Of a DNA stretch of 64,000 bases, positions 23,833 to 31,192 are shown piece after piece. Source of the stretch: Conyzicola lurida (GTDB taxonomy: Bacteria > Actinomycetota > Actinomycetes > Actinomycetales > Microbacteriaceae); contig NZ_JACHMJ010000001.1 in assembly GCF_014204935.1 (NCBI RefSeq), positions 1,736,001-1,800,000 on the forward strand, given 5' to 3'. The translations under genes and the position numbers were made by a program. How positions within the stretch are numbered: position 1 is the first letter of the stretch; each line of letters opens with the position of its first letter. The notes beneath the pieces are model-generated. The model was given only the letters and a program-made list of their open reading frames with translations. It made no database searches and was not told where the DNA came from.

Positions 23833-25029
23833 ATGACCGCCACACCCACCACGGCCCCCACCGACATCGTCGGCACGAAGCGGCTGCCTCTGGTGACGTT
23901 GACCTCCCTGGCGGCGATCGGCTTCGTGCTCGTCGCGATGGAGACCATGCCCGCCGGGCTGCTGCCAGTCATCGCCGACGGCATGCACATCAGCGAAGGG
24001 ACAGTCGGTCTGTTCGTCAGCGCCTACGCTCTCGGGACCGTGGTCGTGACGGTGCCGGCTATCAGCCTGACCCGGGGTGTGCGGCGGAAGCCGCTCCTGC
24101 TCGCGGCGATCGCCGGACTGATCGTCGCCAACAGCATCACCGCGATCTCCGGCGACGCGACGCTGTCGCTCGCCTCTAGGTTCGTCGCTGGGGCGTTCTC
24201 CGGTGTCATCTGGGGCATGCTCGCCGCGTACGGCAGGAAAATCAGCCCCACCCGGTACGCCGGGCTGTCGCTGTCGATCGTGTCCGTCGGCGCCCCGGTC
24301 GGTTTCGCCCTCGGAACCCCGCTCGGCTCCTGGCTCGGGATGACCTTCGATTGGCGGTGGGCCTTCCTCGGCCTCTCGGCTGTCGCCGTCCTCGCCGGCA
24401 TGCTGATCGCGGTTGTCGCGCCGGACGCCCCCGGCCAATCCGGCACATCCCGGCTCCCACTGCTGCGGGTCGTGCGCATCCCGGGGATCGTGGTCATCCT
24501 CGCGGTCATCTTCACCTGGATGATCGCGCACAACACCATCTACACCTACATCGCCCCGTACCTCAGAGCCACCGACGCGACGATCACCGTCGACGTTCTC
24601 CTCTTCGTCTTCGGCATCGCGTCGATCGGCGGCATCGTCGTCACCGGCGCCCTCCTCGACCGCCACCCCCGACTTCTGCTGCACGGCAGCGTCGCCGTTT
24701 TCGTCGCTTCCGGGGCATTCCTCCTCGCGGGCCACATGGCCACGGCGGCAGTGGTCGTCGCGACCGTCCTATGGGGAGTCACATTCGGCGGCGCGTCGGC
24801 CCAGCTGCAGGCTGCCCTAACCACGACCGGTGGGAAGGACGCCGATGTCGCCAACTCGTTCCTCCCCGTCGCATTCAACCTCGCGATCTTCACTGCCGGC
24901 ATCCTCGGAGCCGCCCTGCTGACCGCCTTCGACGGCCTGGTGCTCCCGGTCGTTTTGATCGCCTTCGGCCTCGTCGCGCTGCTGCTGACCGTCTACGGCC
25001 GCCGGTCCGCGTTCCCCGCACGCATCTGA
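23833..25029 (+). CDS. MFS drug/sugar-type exporter (12 TM)
   Basis: 398 residues from ATG 23833, preceded by GAGGAGCCGC; in-frame starts further upstream would run through the promoter box. Twelve hydrophobic helices are visible. The segment between helices 2 and 3 reads SLTRGVRRKPLLLAAIAGLI, and a motif-C-like SIVSVGAPVGFALGTPLG lies in helix 5. These are features of DHA1-type exporters (AraJ/arabinose-efflux or chloramphenicol-resistance-like). It is the first plus-strand gene of the island. Its substrate may be a compound handled by the neighbouring dehydrogenases. Confidence 0.92.
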   Translation: MTATPTTAPTDIVGTKRLPLVTLTSLAAIGFVLVAMETMPAGLLPVIADGMHISEGTVGLFVSAYALGTVVVTVPAISLTRGVRRKPLLLAAIAGLIVANSITAISGDATLSLASRFVAGAFSGVIWGMLAAYGRKISPTRYAGLSLSIVSVGAPVGFALGTPLGSWLGMTFDWRWAFLGLSAVAVLAGMLIAVVAPDAPGQSGTSRLPLLRVVRIPGIVVILAVIFTWMIAHNTIYTYIAPYLRATDATITVDVLLFVFGIASIGGIVVTGALLDRHPRLLLHGSVAVFVASGAFLLAGHMATAAVVVATVLWGVTFGGASAQLQAALTTTGGKDADVANSFLPVAFNLAIFTAGILGAALLTAFDGLVLPVVLIAFGLVALLLTVYGRRSAFPARI

Positions 25030-25096
25030 CAGACTGCCCGGCATCCGGGCGTACCGCCCACAACACCAGATCCATCCGCACCGCAGAAGGGATGAC

Positions 25097-25621
25097 ATGA
25101 AGAGGATTCTGCCCACGCTTATCGCAGTCGCGCTGCTCTCGGGCTGCGCACCCGCGCCGGGCAGCTCCACGCGTCAGGAGTCCGGTCCGAGCACGACCCG
25201 GGAACGGACATCCGCTCCGACACCGGTACTGCCCACGGGCGCCCCGCACGACGTGGTCGGCACCGTCGTGCGATTCTCGTCGGATCGCACATCCGTCGAC
25301 GTCACCGTCGACCAGGACACCCCCGCGGTGCGCGAATTCCTGTCGGTACTTCCGCTCGAACTCGTCGTCGAGGAATTCAACGGCAAGGAGAAGATCGCCT
25401 ACCTGCCCCGTGAGCTGGACGCCGCCGAAACGCCGGGGTCCGACCCGGAAGACGGCGATCTCATCTACTTCACCCCGTGGGGCAACCTCGGGTTCTTCTA
25501 CGACGCGACTGGAATCGGGTACACCGACCAGACCCTCCACATCGGCACCTTCACCGCCGGCCGCGAGGAATTGGCTCTTCTCGAAACGGGCGCGGTGACC
25601 GTGGCGGTCGTGGAAGAGTAG
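25097..25621 (+). CDS. Lipoprotein with cyclophilin-like fold domain
   Basis: A 174-residue lipoprotein. Its signal peptide MKRILPTLIAVALLSGC ends in a lipobox with Cys17, followed by a Ser/Thr/Pro linker to about residue 48. The C-terminal domain (50-174) has VDVTVDQDTPAVREFLSVLP, then EEFNGKEKIAYLPRELD, then GNLGFFYDATGIGYTDQTLHIG, matching the small cyclophilin-like (DUF/MrpA-like) fold proteins. No enzymatic residue is evident. Behind GAAGGGATGAC, 67 bp after the MFS gene and 4 bp before the SDR, so probably co-transcribed. Confidence 0.82.
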   Translation: MKRILPTLIAVALLSGCAPAPGSSTRQESGPSTTRERTSAPTPVLPTGAPHDVVGTVVRFSSDRTSVDVTVDQDTPAVREFLSVLPLELVVEEFNGKEKIAYLPRELDAAETPGSDPEDGDLIYFTPWGNLGFFYDATGIGYTDQTLHIGTFTAGREELALLETGAVTVAVVEE

Positions 25622-25625
25622 CGGC

Positions 25626-26360
25626 ATGGCTCGAATCTTCGTCACCGGGTCCGCAGACGGACTCGGACGGGCGACCGCCCAGTCGCTCCTCCTCGACGGC
25701 CATGAGGTCGTCGCCCACGCGCGCAATCCGCAGCGCGCAGAATCGATGGGCTGGTTCACGCAGCGCGGGGCGGATGTCCTGATCGCCGACCTCTCGGTGC
25801 GGGCCCAGATTCTCGAGCTCGCACACCAACTGCTGGGGATCGGTCCGCTCGACGCGGTCGTCCACAACGCCGGCGTCATATCGGGCCGGACCCTGATGCC
25901 GGTGAACGTGGTGGCGCCCTACCTGCTGACGGCGCTGCTGCGAGACGTCCCTCGGCATGTCTACCTCAGCAGCGGTATGCACCGGGGCGGGAGCAGCAGC
26001 CTCGACGGCATCGACTGGGAGGGCCGGCGCGCATCGGGCAGCTATGCCGACAGCAAGCTGTTCGTCACCGCTCTCTCCGCAGCCGCGGCCCGGATCCGGC
26101 CCGCGGTCATGAGCAACGCGGTAGACCCGGGATGGGTCGCGACGAAGATGGGAGGCGCCGGTGCGCCCGACGATTTCGCGCAGGGCCATCAGACGCAGGA
26201 GTGGCTCGCGGCCGGCGCCGCGCCGGAAGCCATGACATCCGGGGGCTATTGGTACCACCGCGCGCCCAACCGCACCCATCCGGCGGTGCACGACGTCGCA
26301 TTCCAGCAACGCCTGCTCGAGTCCCTCGAGGCCGCGACCGGGGTGCCGCTCACCGCCTGA
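25626..26360 (+). CDS. SDR-family NAD(P)-dependent oxidoreductase
   Basis: A 244-residue SDR: ARIFVTGSADGLGRATAQSL for cofactor binding (TGxxxGxG), VVHNAGVISG as the NNAG-like loop, VYLSSGMHRGG with the serine and GSYADSKLFVTAL with Tyr-x3-Lys. A C-terminal YWYHRAPNRTHPAVHDVAFQ segment is typical of dehydrogenases near MmyB-type regulators. The substrate is unknown. It is the third gene in the MFS-lipoprotein-SDR string and converges on the alcohol dehydrogenase gene. Confidence 0.9.
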   Translation: MARIFVTGSADGLGRATAQSLLLDGHEVVAHARNPQRAESMGWFTQRGADVLIADLSVRAQILELAHQLLGIGPLDAVVHNAGVISGRTLMPVNVVAPYLLTALLRDVPRHVYLSSGMHRGGSSSLDGIDWEGRRASGSYADSKLFVTALSAAAARIRPAVMSNAVDPGWVATKMGGAGAPDDFAQGHQTQEWLAAGAAPEAMTSGGYWYHRAPNRTHPAVHDVAFQQRLLESLEAATGVPLTA

Positions 26361-26371
26361 AAAGCGAAGAA

Positions 26372-26408
26372 ACGTGCCGGGCGACCCCGAGGGACCGCGC
26401 CGGCACGT
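26372..26408 (-). terminator. Intrinsic terminator between convergent SDR and alcohol dehydrogenase genes
   Basis: Perfect 9-bp arms ACGTGCCGG (26372-26380) and CCGGCACGT (26400-26408) with a 19-nt loop. Read on the minus strand the stem is followed by TTTCTTCGCTTTTC, a good uridine-rich tail for ending the alcohol dehydrogenase transcript. It lies in the 56-bp gap between two converging genes. Confidence 0.7.
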
Positions 26409-26416
26409 CGAGGGTG

Positions 26417-27460
26417 TTACGGGGTAACCAGAACCTTGAGCGCTTCGCGGGCGTCCATGGCGGCGTACCCTGCAGGGATGTCGTCGATGGCCACCGTGCG
26501 GTCGAAGACCTTGCCCGGGTCGATCGTGCCGTCGAGCACGAGCGGGATCGCCTCGTCGATGTATGCCCGCACGGGGGCGGGCCCGCCGGTCAGGGTGATG
26601 TTCTTGCCGAACAACGACATGAATCCGACGGGGGCGTCTTCGTACTGCGGGACGCCGACGCGGGAGATCACACCGCCGGCACGGACGATGCCGACCGACT
26701 GCGTGTAGGCGGGCATGTGGCCGACGGCTTCGAGGACCACGTGCGAGCCGTACCCGCCGGTCAGGTCGAGGACCTTCTGGATGCCTTCGTCGCCGCGTTC
26801 GGCGATCACGTCGGTGGCGCCGAACTCGATACCGAGGTCGGTGCGGGCCTTGTGGCGGCCCATCAGGATGATCCGTTCGGCACCGAGCTGCTGCGCGGCG
26901 AGAACCGCCGACAGACCGACGGCGCCGTCACCGATCACCGTGACGGTCTGCCCGTCCCGGATGCGGGCCATGTGGGCGGCGTGGTAACCCGTGAGGTACA
27001 CGTCGGAGAGGGTCAGCAACGATGGAAGGACCGCGGTGTCGTTCTCGGTGACCCCGGGGACGACGACGAGGCTGCCGTCGGCCAGCGGCACCCGGGACAG
27101 CTCCGCCTGCAGGCCCGCGGTGTCGGGAGTGGCGTAGAAGCCGCCGTGCGGGCACGCGGTCTGGAAGCCGTCCTTGCAGATCGGGCAGGTGTTGTCGGCG
27201 AATGCGAACGGGGCGATGACGAGGTCGCCCTTCTTCACGGTGCGCACCGCGGATCCGACTTCCTCGACGACCCCGAGGAGCTCATGGCCCATGCTCTGGC
27301 CGTGCTCCGTCGCGGGCATGTCGTGGTACGGGTGCAGGTCGGAGCCGCAGACGCAGGTGACGACGGTGCGCACGATGGCGTCAGTCGGCTGCTGGATCGT
27401 CGGGTCGGCGACGGTTTCGACGCGGACGTCGCCCGCACCGTACATGATGGTGGCCTTCAT
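26417..27460 (-). CDS. Zinc-dependent alcohol dehydrogenase
   Basis: A 347-residue medium-chain dehydrogenase. The catalytic zinc site is formed by Cys38 (CVCGSDLHPYH) and GHE (His59-Glu60), and the Rossmann motif is VIGDGAVGLSAVLAAQQLGA. The structural-zinc loop has only three of the usual four cysteines (Cys92, Cys95, Cys103 in NTCPICKDGFQTACPHGG), as seen in a known subgroup of this family. It probably oxidises or reduces an alcohol/aldehyde with NAD(P). It lies 26 bp downstream of the decarboxylase-like gene on the same strand and shares its boxed promoter. Confidence 0.93.
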   Translation of the reverse strand: MKATIMYGAGDVRVETVADPTIQQPTDAIVRTVVTCVCGSDLHPYHDMPATEHGQSMGHELLGVVEEVGSAVRTVKKGDLVIAPFAFADNTCPICKDGFQTACPHGGFYATPDTAGLQAELSRVPLADGSLVVVPGVTENDTAVLPSLLTLSDVYLTGYHAAHMARIRDGQTVTVIGDGAVGLSAVLAAQQLGAERIILMGRHKARTDLGIEFGATDVIAERGDEGIQKVLDLTGGYGSHVVLEAVGHMPAYTQSVGIVRAGGVISRVGVPQYEDAPVGFMSLFGKNITLTGGPAPVRAYIDEAIPLVLDGTIDPGKVFDRTVAIDDIPAGYAAMDAREALKVLVTP

Positions 27461-27486
27461 GATGGTGGTCCTTTCGAAGGTGGTTG

Positions 27487-27807
27487 TTACTCGGAGAAGA
27501 CGCGCTTGGCGACGTCGATGGCGGACAGTGCCTTCGGCCAGCCGGCGTAGAACGCGAGATGGGTGAATTCCTCGAGGATCTCGTCCTGGTTGAGTCCGTT
27601 GCTCAGACCGATCCTGATGTGGGACTCGAGCTGGGTGAAATTGCCTCCGGTGACCAGAGACGAGATCGTGATGAGGCTGCGGTCGCGCTTGGACAGCTCG
27701 GGACGTTCCCAGACGTCTCCGAACAGGACGTCGTCGGTGAGATCGACGATCTTCGGGGCGAAGTCGCCGAGCATCTTCCGGATCGCGCTGGGCTGGGTGT
27801 CAGCCAT
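27487..27807 (-). CDS. Carboxymuconolactone decarboxylase-like (AhpD fold) protein
   Basis: 106 residues from ATG 27807, which has GAAAGGAACCACC upstream; starts further upstream run into the promoter box. The fold signature is ERPELSKRDRSLITISSLVTGGN, then LESHIRIGLSNGLNQDEILEEFTHLAFYAGWPKALSAIDVAKRVF. It has no cysteine pair, so it is not a peroxidase of the AhpD kind. Related single-domain proteins are often annotated as 4-carboxymuconolactone decarboxylases without proof. First gene of the operon with the alcohol dehydrogenase. Confidence 0.9.
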   Translation of the reverse strand: MADTQPSAIRKMLGDFAPKIVDLTDDVLFGDVWERPELSKRDRSLITISSLVTGGNFTQLESHIRIGLSNGLNQDEILEEFTHLAFYAGWPKALSAIDVAKRVFSE

Positions 27808-27860
27808 GGTGGTTCCTTTCTCCACGGATTGCTTTATCCCACTAGACGCCTTCCCACACG

Positions 27861-27903
27861 CGCGCGGGAGTCTCTGTCGAAAGGTGTACCGGCAGGGGAT
27901 CCC
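27861..27903 (-). promoter_or_regulatory. Island promoter box, copy 2 (decarboxylase-like/alcohol dehydrogenase and cupin genes)
   Basis: Read on the minus strand this is GGGATCCCCTGCCGGTACAC followed by TTTCGACAGAGACTCCC, about 80% identical to the box at 23740-23784. It sits ~54 bp upstream of the decarboxylase-like start and 32 bp upstream of the divergent cupin start, so one site could control both directions. Confidence 0.6.
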
Positions 27904-27935
27904 AATCCTCTTCCCGCCGTCGTAGCGTCGCACTC

Positions 27936-28334
27936 ATGCAGATCCAACCCAAATCCCCCACAACCAAGAATCCGGCGGAGCAGTTCACCGGCGACGTCTA
28001 CCTCGACATCATCTCGACCCCTCAGTCCGACCAGCAGCAAACGGTCGTCGCCAAGGTCCGGTTCTTGCCGGGCGCGCGCACGGCGTGGCACTCGCATGCC
28101 AACGGCCAGACACTTCACGTCACCGAGGGCCTGGCCTGGATGGGCACCCGGGATGGCACCGTCATCGAGGTCCACCCGGGCCAGACCGTATACACCCCGG
28201 CCGACGAAGAGCACTGGCACGGTGCCACCCCGACCGACTACATGGAACACCTCGCGATCGTCGAGAACGGTGACGACCCCGCCGCGACGACCACTTGGCT
28301 CGAGCACGTCGCCGACGAGGACTACCACCTCTGA
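27936..28334 (+). CDS. Cupin-domain protein
   Basis: A 132-residue single-cupin protein. Motif 1 reads VRFLPGARTAWHSHANGQTLHVTEG with the metal-binding pair HSH and a Gln/Glu position. Motif 2 is PGQTVYTPADEEHWHGATP with the last His. Such small (R)-mandelonitrile-lyase- or quercetinase-like cupins often accompany carboxymuconolactone-decarboxylase and alcohol dehydrogenase genes, as here. The reaction is unknown. It diverges from the decarboxylase-like gene across the boxed promoter. Confidence 0.92.
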   Translation: MQIQPKSPTTKNPAEQFTGDVYLDIISTPQSDQQQTVVAKVRFLPGARTAWHSHANGQTLHVTEGLAWMGTRDGTVIEVHPGQTVYTPADEEHWHGATPTDYMEHLAIVENGDDPAATTTWLEHVADEDYHL

Positions 28335-28539
28335 CAATGCGCCTCCCAATGGGGTGGGGGCGGGCGGAAGGCACCGCGCCGGAAGGCGGCGCCGTGCCTC
28401 GCAGCACTGTGCGTCCGATCGAATTGGATACAGATCACCGATGACCGCCCGCACCACCCCGCTCGTCCCTCCTCCCCCGGCACAATTTCGCCGACAGCAC
28501 GCTGTCGAGTCCCGGTATGCGCGAAATCGCGGCCGTCCC

Positions 28540-28902
28540 GACGCCTATGCACGCCCGGCTGCAGCTCCAGATCGAATAAGCGCGCAAGTCGGCCGTGCCG
28601 CTCCACCTCCAGGTGATCCAGCCACCACGTGATGGAGGCGAAGTCGGTCCTCCCGGTCCGCTCCCGCGGATTGTCTATATCCAGCGTTCCGCGTAGAAGA
28701 GACAGGATCTCGGGCAGAACATCGCCGCACTGACGGACAGGGAAAGGTGTTCAGCATCCATGGCACTGAGGTGTCCGAGGCCATCCCAGATGGGTAGAAC
28801 CGGGCCGAGGAACCTCATTGTGAGGGACCTAACCGCCGGTTCTTCCGGGTAAGCCGTGAATAAACGGTGAGCCCATCGAGTCTCGTCCCTTCCTTTGGAC
28901 AA
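28540..28902 (-). pseudogene. Possible frameshifted remnant gene near the tRNA end of the island
   Basis: Two minus-strand frames join into one protein-like reading. From about 28902 it reads GRDETRWAHRLFTAYPEEPA and continues through MRFLGPVLPIWDGLGHLSAM to the segment EHLSLSV. After a one-base shift near 28735 it continues VRQCGDVLPEILSLLRGTLD, then TDFASITWWLDHLEVERHGR and LARLFDLELQPG. Neither half alone looks complete. Third positions are less GC-rich than native genes. No family recognised. The rest of 28335-28945 holds no gene I can support. Confidence 0.35.
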
Positions 28903-28917
28903 GAAACCCCGGTCAGA

Positions 28918-28949
28918 CCGTCGTTCCAGTAGGCCGTCGTTCCAGTAGG
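28918..28949. repeat. 16-bp tandem direct repeat entering the tRNA 3' end
   Basis: CCGTCGTTCCAGTAGG occurs twice in tandem (28918-28933 and 28934-28949). The second unit runs into the last bases of the tRNA gene and the att core. Such repeats beside att cores can be integrase arm sites, or they may record strand slippage. Only the repetition itself is observed. Confidence 0.7.
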
Positions 28950-28981
28950 GCGGACGGGACTTGAACCCGTGACCGACGGAT
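28945..28981. repeat. Right attachment-site copy at the 3' end of tRNA(CAU)
   Basis: These 37 bp are the 3' part of the intact tRNA gene and match 22599-22635 with one mismatch. Together they bracket about 6.3 kb. The island lies on the 3' side of the tRNA, as expected for tyrosine-recombinase integration that restores the tRNA gene. No integrase gene remains inside. Confidence 0.8.
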
Positions 28982-29019
28982 TATGAGTCCGCTGCTCTAA
29001 CCAGCTGAGCTACCACCCC
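28946..29019 (-). tRNA. tRNA with CAU anticodon (tRNA-Ile2 or elongator tRNA-Met)
   Basis: The minus strand folds as a full cloverleaf of 74 nt: acceptor GGGGTGG, D arm GCTC-AGCTGGTTA-GAGC, anticodon stem GCGGA with loop CTCATAA (anticodon CAU), variable CGGTC, T arm ACGGG-TTCAAGT-CCCGT, no encoded CCA. It has no initiator features. The acceptor closes with G1-U72 rather than G-C, perhaps because the 3' end comes from the integrated element. CAU may be read as Met, or as Ile after lysidine modification. The arm pattern resembles Ile2 slightly more. Confidence 0.92.
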
Positions 29020-29165
29020 GCGCACCGCCCCGGTCACCGGAGCGAGCGCAGGCGGCCCGAGAGCCGCCGCGCATCCACGATACAGGCTCGGAACGCGCGG
29101 GCGCGTGAGGGCGCACGGCGCCGCCGACGCGCGCGTCGGCCGCGCCATCCACCGCCCGCCCCTCA

Positions 29166-29262
29166 GTGGAAATTCAGGAAGTCTGCGCACCAGGCGCCAG
29201 CGTGCACCCGGAATTGCGCCGCGCGTGATCGCGGCGGCCTACAGACTTCCTGAATTTCCGAC
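29166..29262. repeat. Palindromic intergenic element, copy B
   Basis: GTGGAAATTCAGGAAGTCT (from 29166) and AGACTTCCTGAATTTCCGAC (29243-29262) are near-perfect inverted arms around a ~58-bp core. The right arm overlaps the 3' end of the NUDIX gene and provides its last residues and stop codon. The element lies between that gene and the tRNA. Confidence 0.92.
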
Positions 29263-29835
29263 AGCGGGGGTGGGAGGGAGGGCGGCCAGGGCGGTGAGGA
29301 TGCCGGCGAGCCGGCGTCCGAAGCCCGGGGGCACGCTCGGGGGCAGAGCGTCGACGGGCCACCAGGCGACGTCTTCGCTCTCGTGGCTGGTGACCGGCAC
29401 GGCGTCCGCGGGGGCGAGGGCGACGAACCCGAGGTCCCAGTGCACCGCGCACGATCCGAACGCGCCGGGGAGGGCGTGGCGGTCGACGTCGAGCGGAGTG
29501 CGGCCGAGCGGCGTGAGGTCGGCGATACCGGACTCCTCGAGCGCCTCGCGGAAAGCCGCGGAGGCGACGTCGGGGTCGCCCGGCTCGATGTGTCCGCCGA
29601 GCTGCACCCAGAACTGCCCCTTGCGGTGGAAGCACAGCAGCACGCTGGAGAGGTCGGGCGTGAGGACGAAGCAGCTCGCCGTCAGGTGTTCCGGGCCGCC
29701 GGAACGGTCGAGCGCCGCGTCTCCCCCGGCATCGACGAACGCGACGTACTCGGTGCGCAGCGCCGCCTGGGCGGGATCGGCGGGGGTCCAGCGCAGCAGG
29801 TCGGCGCGGATCGTGGCGGCGGGGTGCGAGAGCAT
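29239..29835 (-). CDS. NUDIX hydrolase
   Basis: A 198-residue NUDIX protein, cleaving a nucleoside diphosphate linked to some group. The box is GGHIEPGDPDVASAAFREALEESG, with REALEES as the metal-binding core and a slight deviation at the first Glu. SCFVLTPDLSSVLLCFHRKG and FWVQLGG precede it. The final residues VGNSGSL and the stop codon are encoded by an arm of the palindromic element, so the original C-terminus may have been replaced. It is separated from GT4 by 124 bp. Confidence 0.9.
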   Translation of the reverse strand: MLSHPAATIRADLLRWTPADPAQAALRTEYVAFVDAGGDAALDRSGGPEHLTASCFVLTPDLSSVLLCFHRKGQFWVQLGGHIEPGDPDVASAAFREALEESGIADLTPLGRTPLDVDRHALPGAFGSCAVHWDLGFVALAPADAVPVTSHESEDVAWWPVDALPPSVPPGFGRRLAGILTALAALPPTPAVGNSGSL

Positions 29836-29959
29836 CCGGTCAGCTTACGTCGGGTGCGGCATCCATTCGACAGGACAAAACGGGCCGGACGCGCACTCGA
29901 CAGGACCGAACGCGGCGTGCCGAACGTGGTCGACCTGTCGGACGGGTGCCAGAGAGAGC

Positions 29960-31192
29960 CTACGGCGCCGGCGTCACCGTCGGGGTGTCGATGACCACGT
30001 CGGGGATCGGCTCGCCGCGGTAGATCGCCTCGAAGGTCGAGACCGTGCGCTGGATGTCGTGCGCGGCCACGATGCGGAGGCTCTCCTGCTTGAATCGCTG
30101 CAGCTCGTCCTCGGGCATGCTGAGGATGTCGGTGAGGCGGGCCGCGAATTCCTCGACGTTGCCGGGCTCGAACAGGAATCCGTTCTCGCCGTGGTGCACG
30201 AGGTGGGGCAGCGCCATCGCGTTGGCGGCGACGACCGGGAGGCCGGACGCCATGGCCTCCATCGTCGCGATGCTCTGCAGCTCGGCGATCGACGGCATGG
30301 CGAAGACGGTGGCGCGGGTGAGCGCGTGGCGCAGATAGTCCTCTTCGGCGTAGCCGGTGAAGGTGACGCGGTCGCGCACGCCGAGCTGCGAGGCGAGCGA
30401 CTTGAGGTTGTTCTCCTGCTCGCCGCCGCCGACCAGTTCGAGCTTCGCGTCGAGCGCGGGGTCGAGCTGCGCGAACGCGCGGATGAGCTTGTCGAGCTGC
30501 TTCTCGTGCGTGATGCGTCCGACGAAGACGATGAGGTTCTCGGTGCGGGGCGTGAAGTCGGGGGTGTAGTGCTGCGCGTCGACTCCGCAGGAGATCGCGA
30601 GTACTCCGCGCACCTTGGTGTAGTGCTCGAGGAAGTCGGCGGCCTTGCGCGTCGGGGTCGTGACGACCTCGGCGCGCGCGAAGGAGCGGGCGGCGGCTTC
30701 CCAGGCCAGCTTGACCGCGCGGCCCTGCACGAACTTCGGAAGCAGGGTGTGCTCGAGCATGTTCTCGGGCATGAAGTGGTTGGTTCCGACTATGCGGATG
30801 CCGCGCTTGACTGCCTGGTTCGACAGGCCGCGGCCGACGATGATGTGCGACTGGAAATGCACGACGTCGGGCTTCACCTCGTCGAGGACGCGCGCGCTGT
30901 TCTTCTCGATCTGCCACGGCAGTGCGAAGCGCAGCCACGGGTGCGGGTACCAGCGCCAGCTCTTGAGGCGGTGCACCGTCATCGGCTGGCCCTCGAGCGT
31001 CTCGGTCCACGTGCCGTGCTTGCGGCTCGCGGCGGGCGCGACGATGTGCACGTCGTGTCCGCGCTCGACGAGGCCCGCGGCCAGTCGGGCGGCGAAGGTC
31101 GCTGCGCCGTTGATCTCGGGGGCGAACGTGTCAGCGCCGATCAGAATGCGTAGCGGCTTCTCGGTGGTCGGCGTTTTCGGCGAATCAGGCAA
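29960..31192 (-). CDS. Family 4 glycosyltransferase (PimB/MgtA-like)
   Basis: 410 residues from TTG 31192, which overlaps the upstream transporter stop by 8 bp behind GAGGAAAC; ATG 31222 is an alternative. The GT-B fold shows ILIGADTFAPEINGAATFAARLA at the N-terminus (glycine-rich, typical of actinobacterial mannosyltransferases), HFQSHIIVGRGL, IVFVGRITHEKQLDKLIRAF, and the donor-site ELQSIATMEAMASGLPVVAA (E-x7-E). These resemble enzymes adding mannose or glucuronate to lipid anchors in cell-envelope glycolipids. The actual donor cannot be told from the sequence. Confidence 0.92.
   Translation of the reverse strand: MPDSPKTPTTEKPLRILIGADTFAPEINGAATFAARLAAGLVERGHDVHIVAPAASRKHGTWTETLEGQPMTVHRLKSWRWYPHPWLRFALPWQIEKNSARVLDEVKPDVVHFQSHIIVGRGLSNQAVKRGIRIVGTNHFMPENMLEHTLLPKFVQGRAVKLAWEAAARSFARAEVVTTPTRKAADFLEHYTKVRGVLAISCGVDAQHYTPDFTPRTENLIVFVGRITHEKQLDKLIRAFAQLDPALDAKLELVGGGEQENNLKSLASQLGVRDRVTFTGYAEEDYLRHALTRATVFAMPSIAELQSIATMEAMASGLPVVAANAMALPHLVHHGENGFLFEPGNVEEFAARLTDILSMPEDELQRFKQESLRIVAAHDIQRTVSTFEAIYRGEPIPDVVIDTPTVTPAP

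Noticed and set aside
28441-28632. A 63-codon plus-strand frame after the cupin gene
   Set aside because: It is rich in Pro/Arg with irregular codon use, has no ribosome binding site, and overlaps the better minus-strand remnant.
22599-28981. Considered a prophage
   Set aside because: Att-like repeats are present, but there are no phage structural, replication or integrase genes, so genomic island or remnant is the better label.
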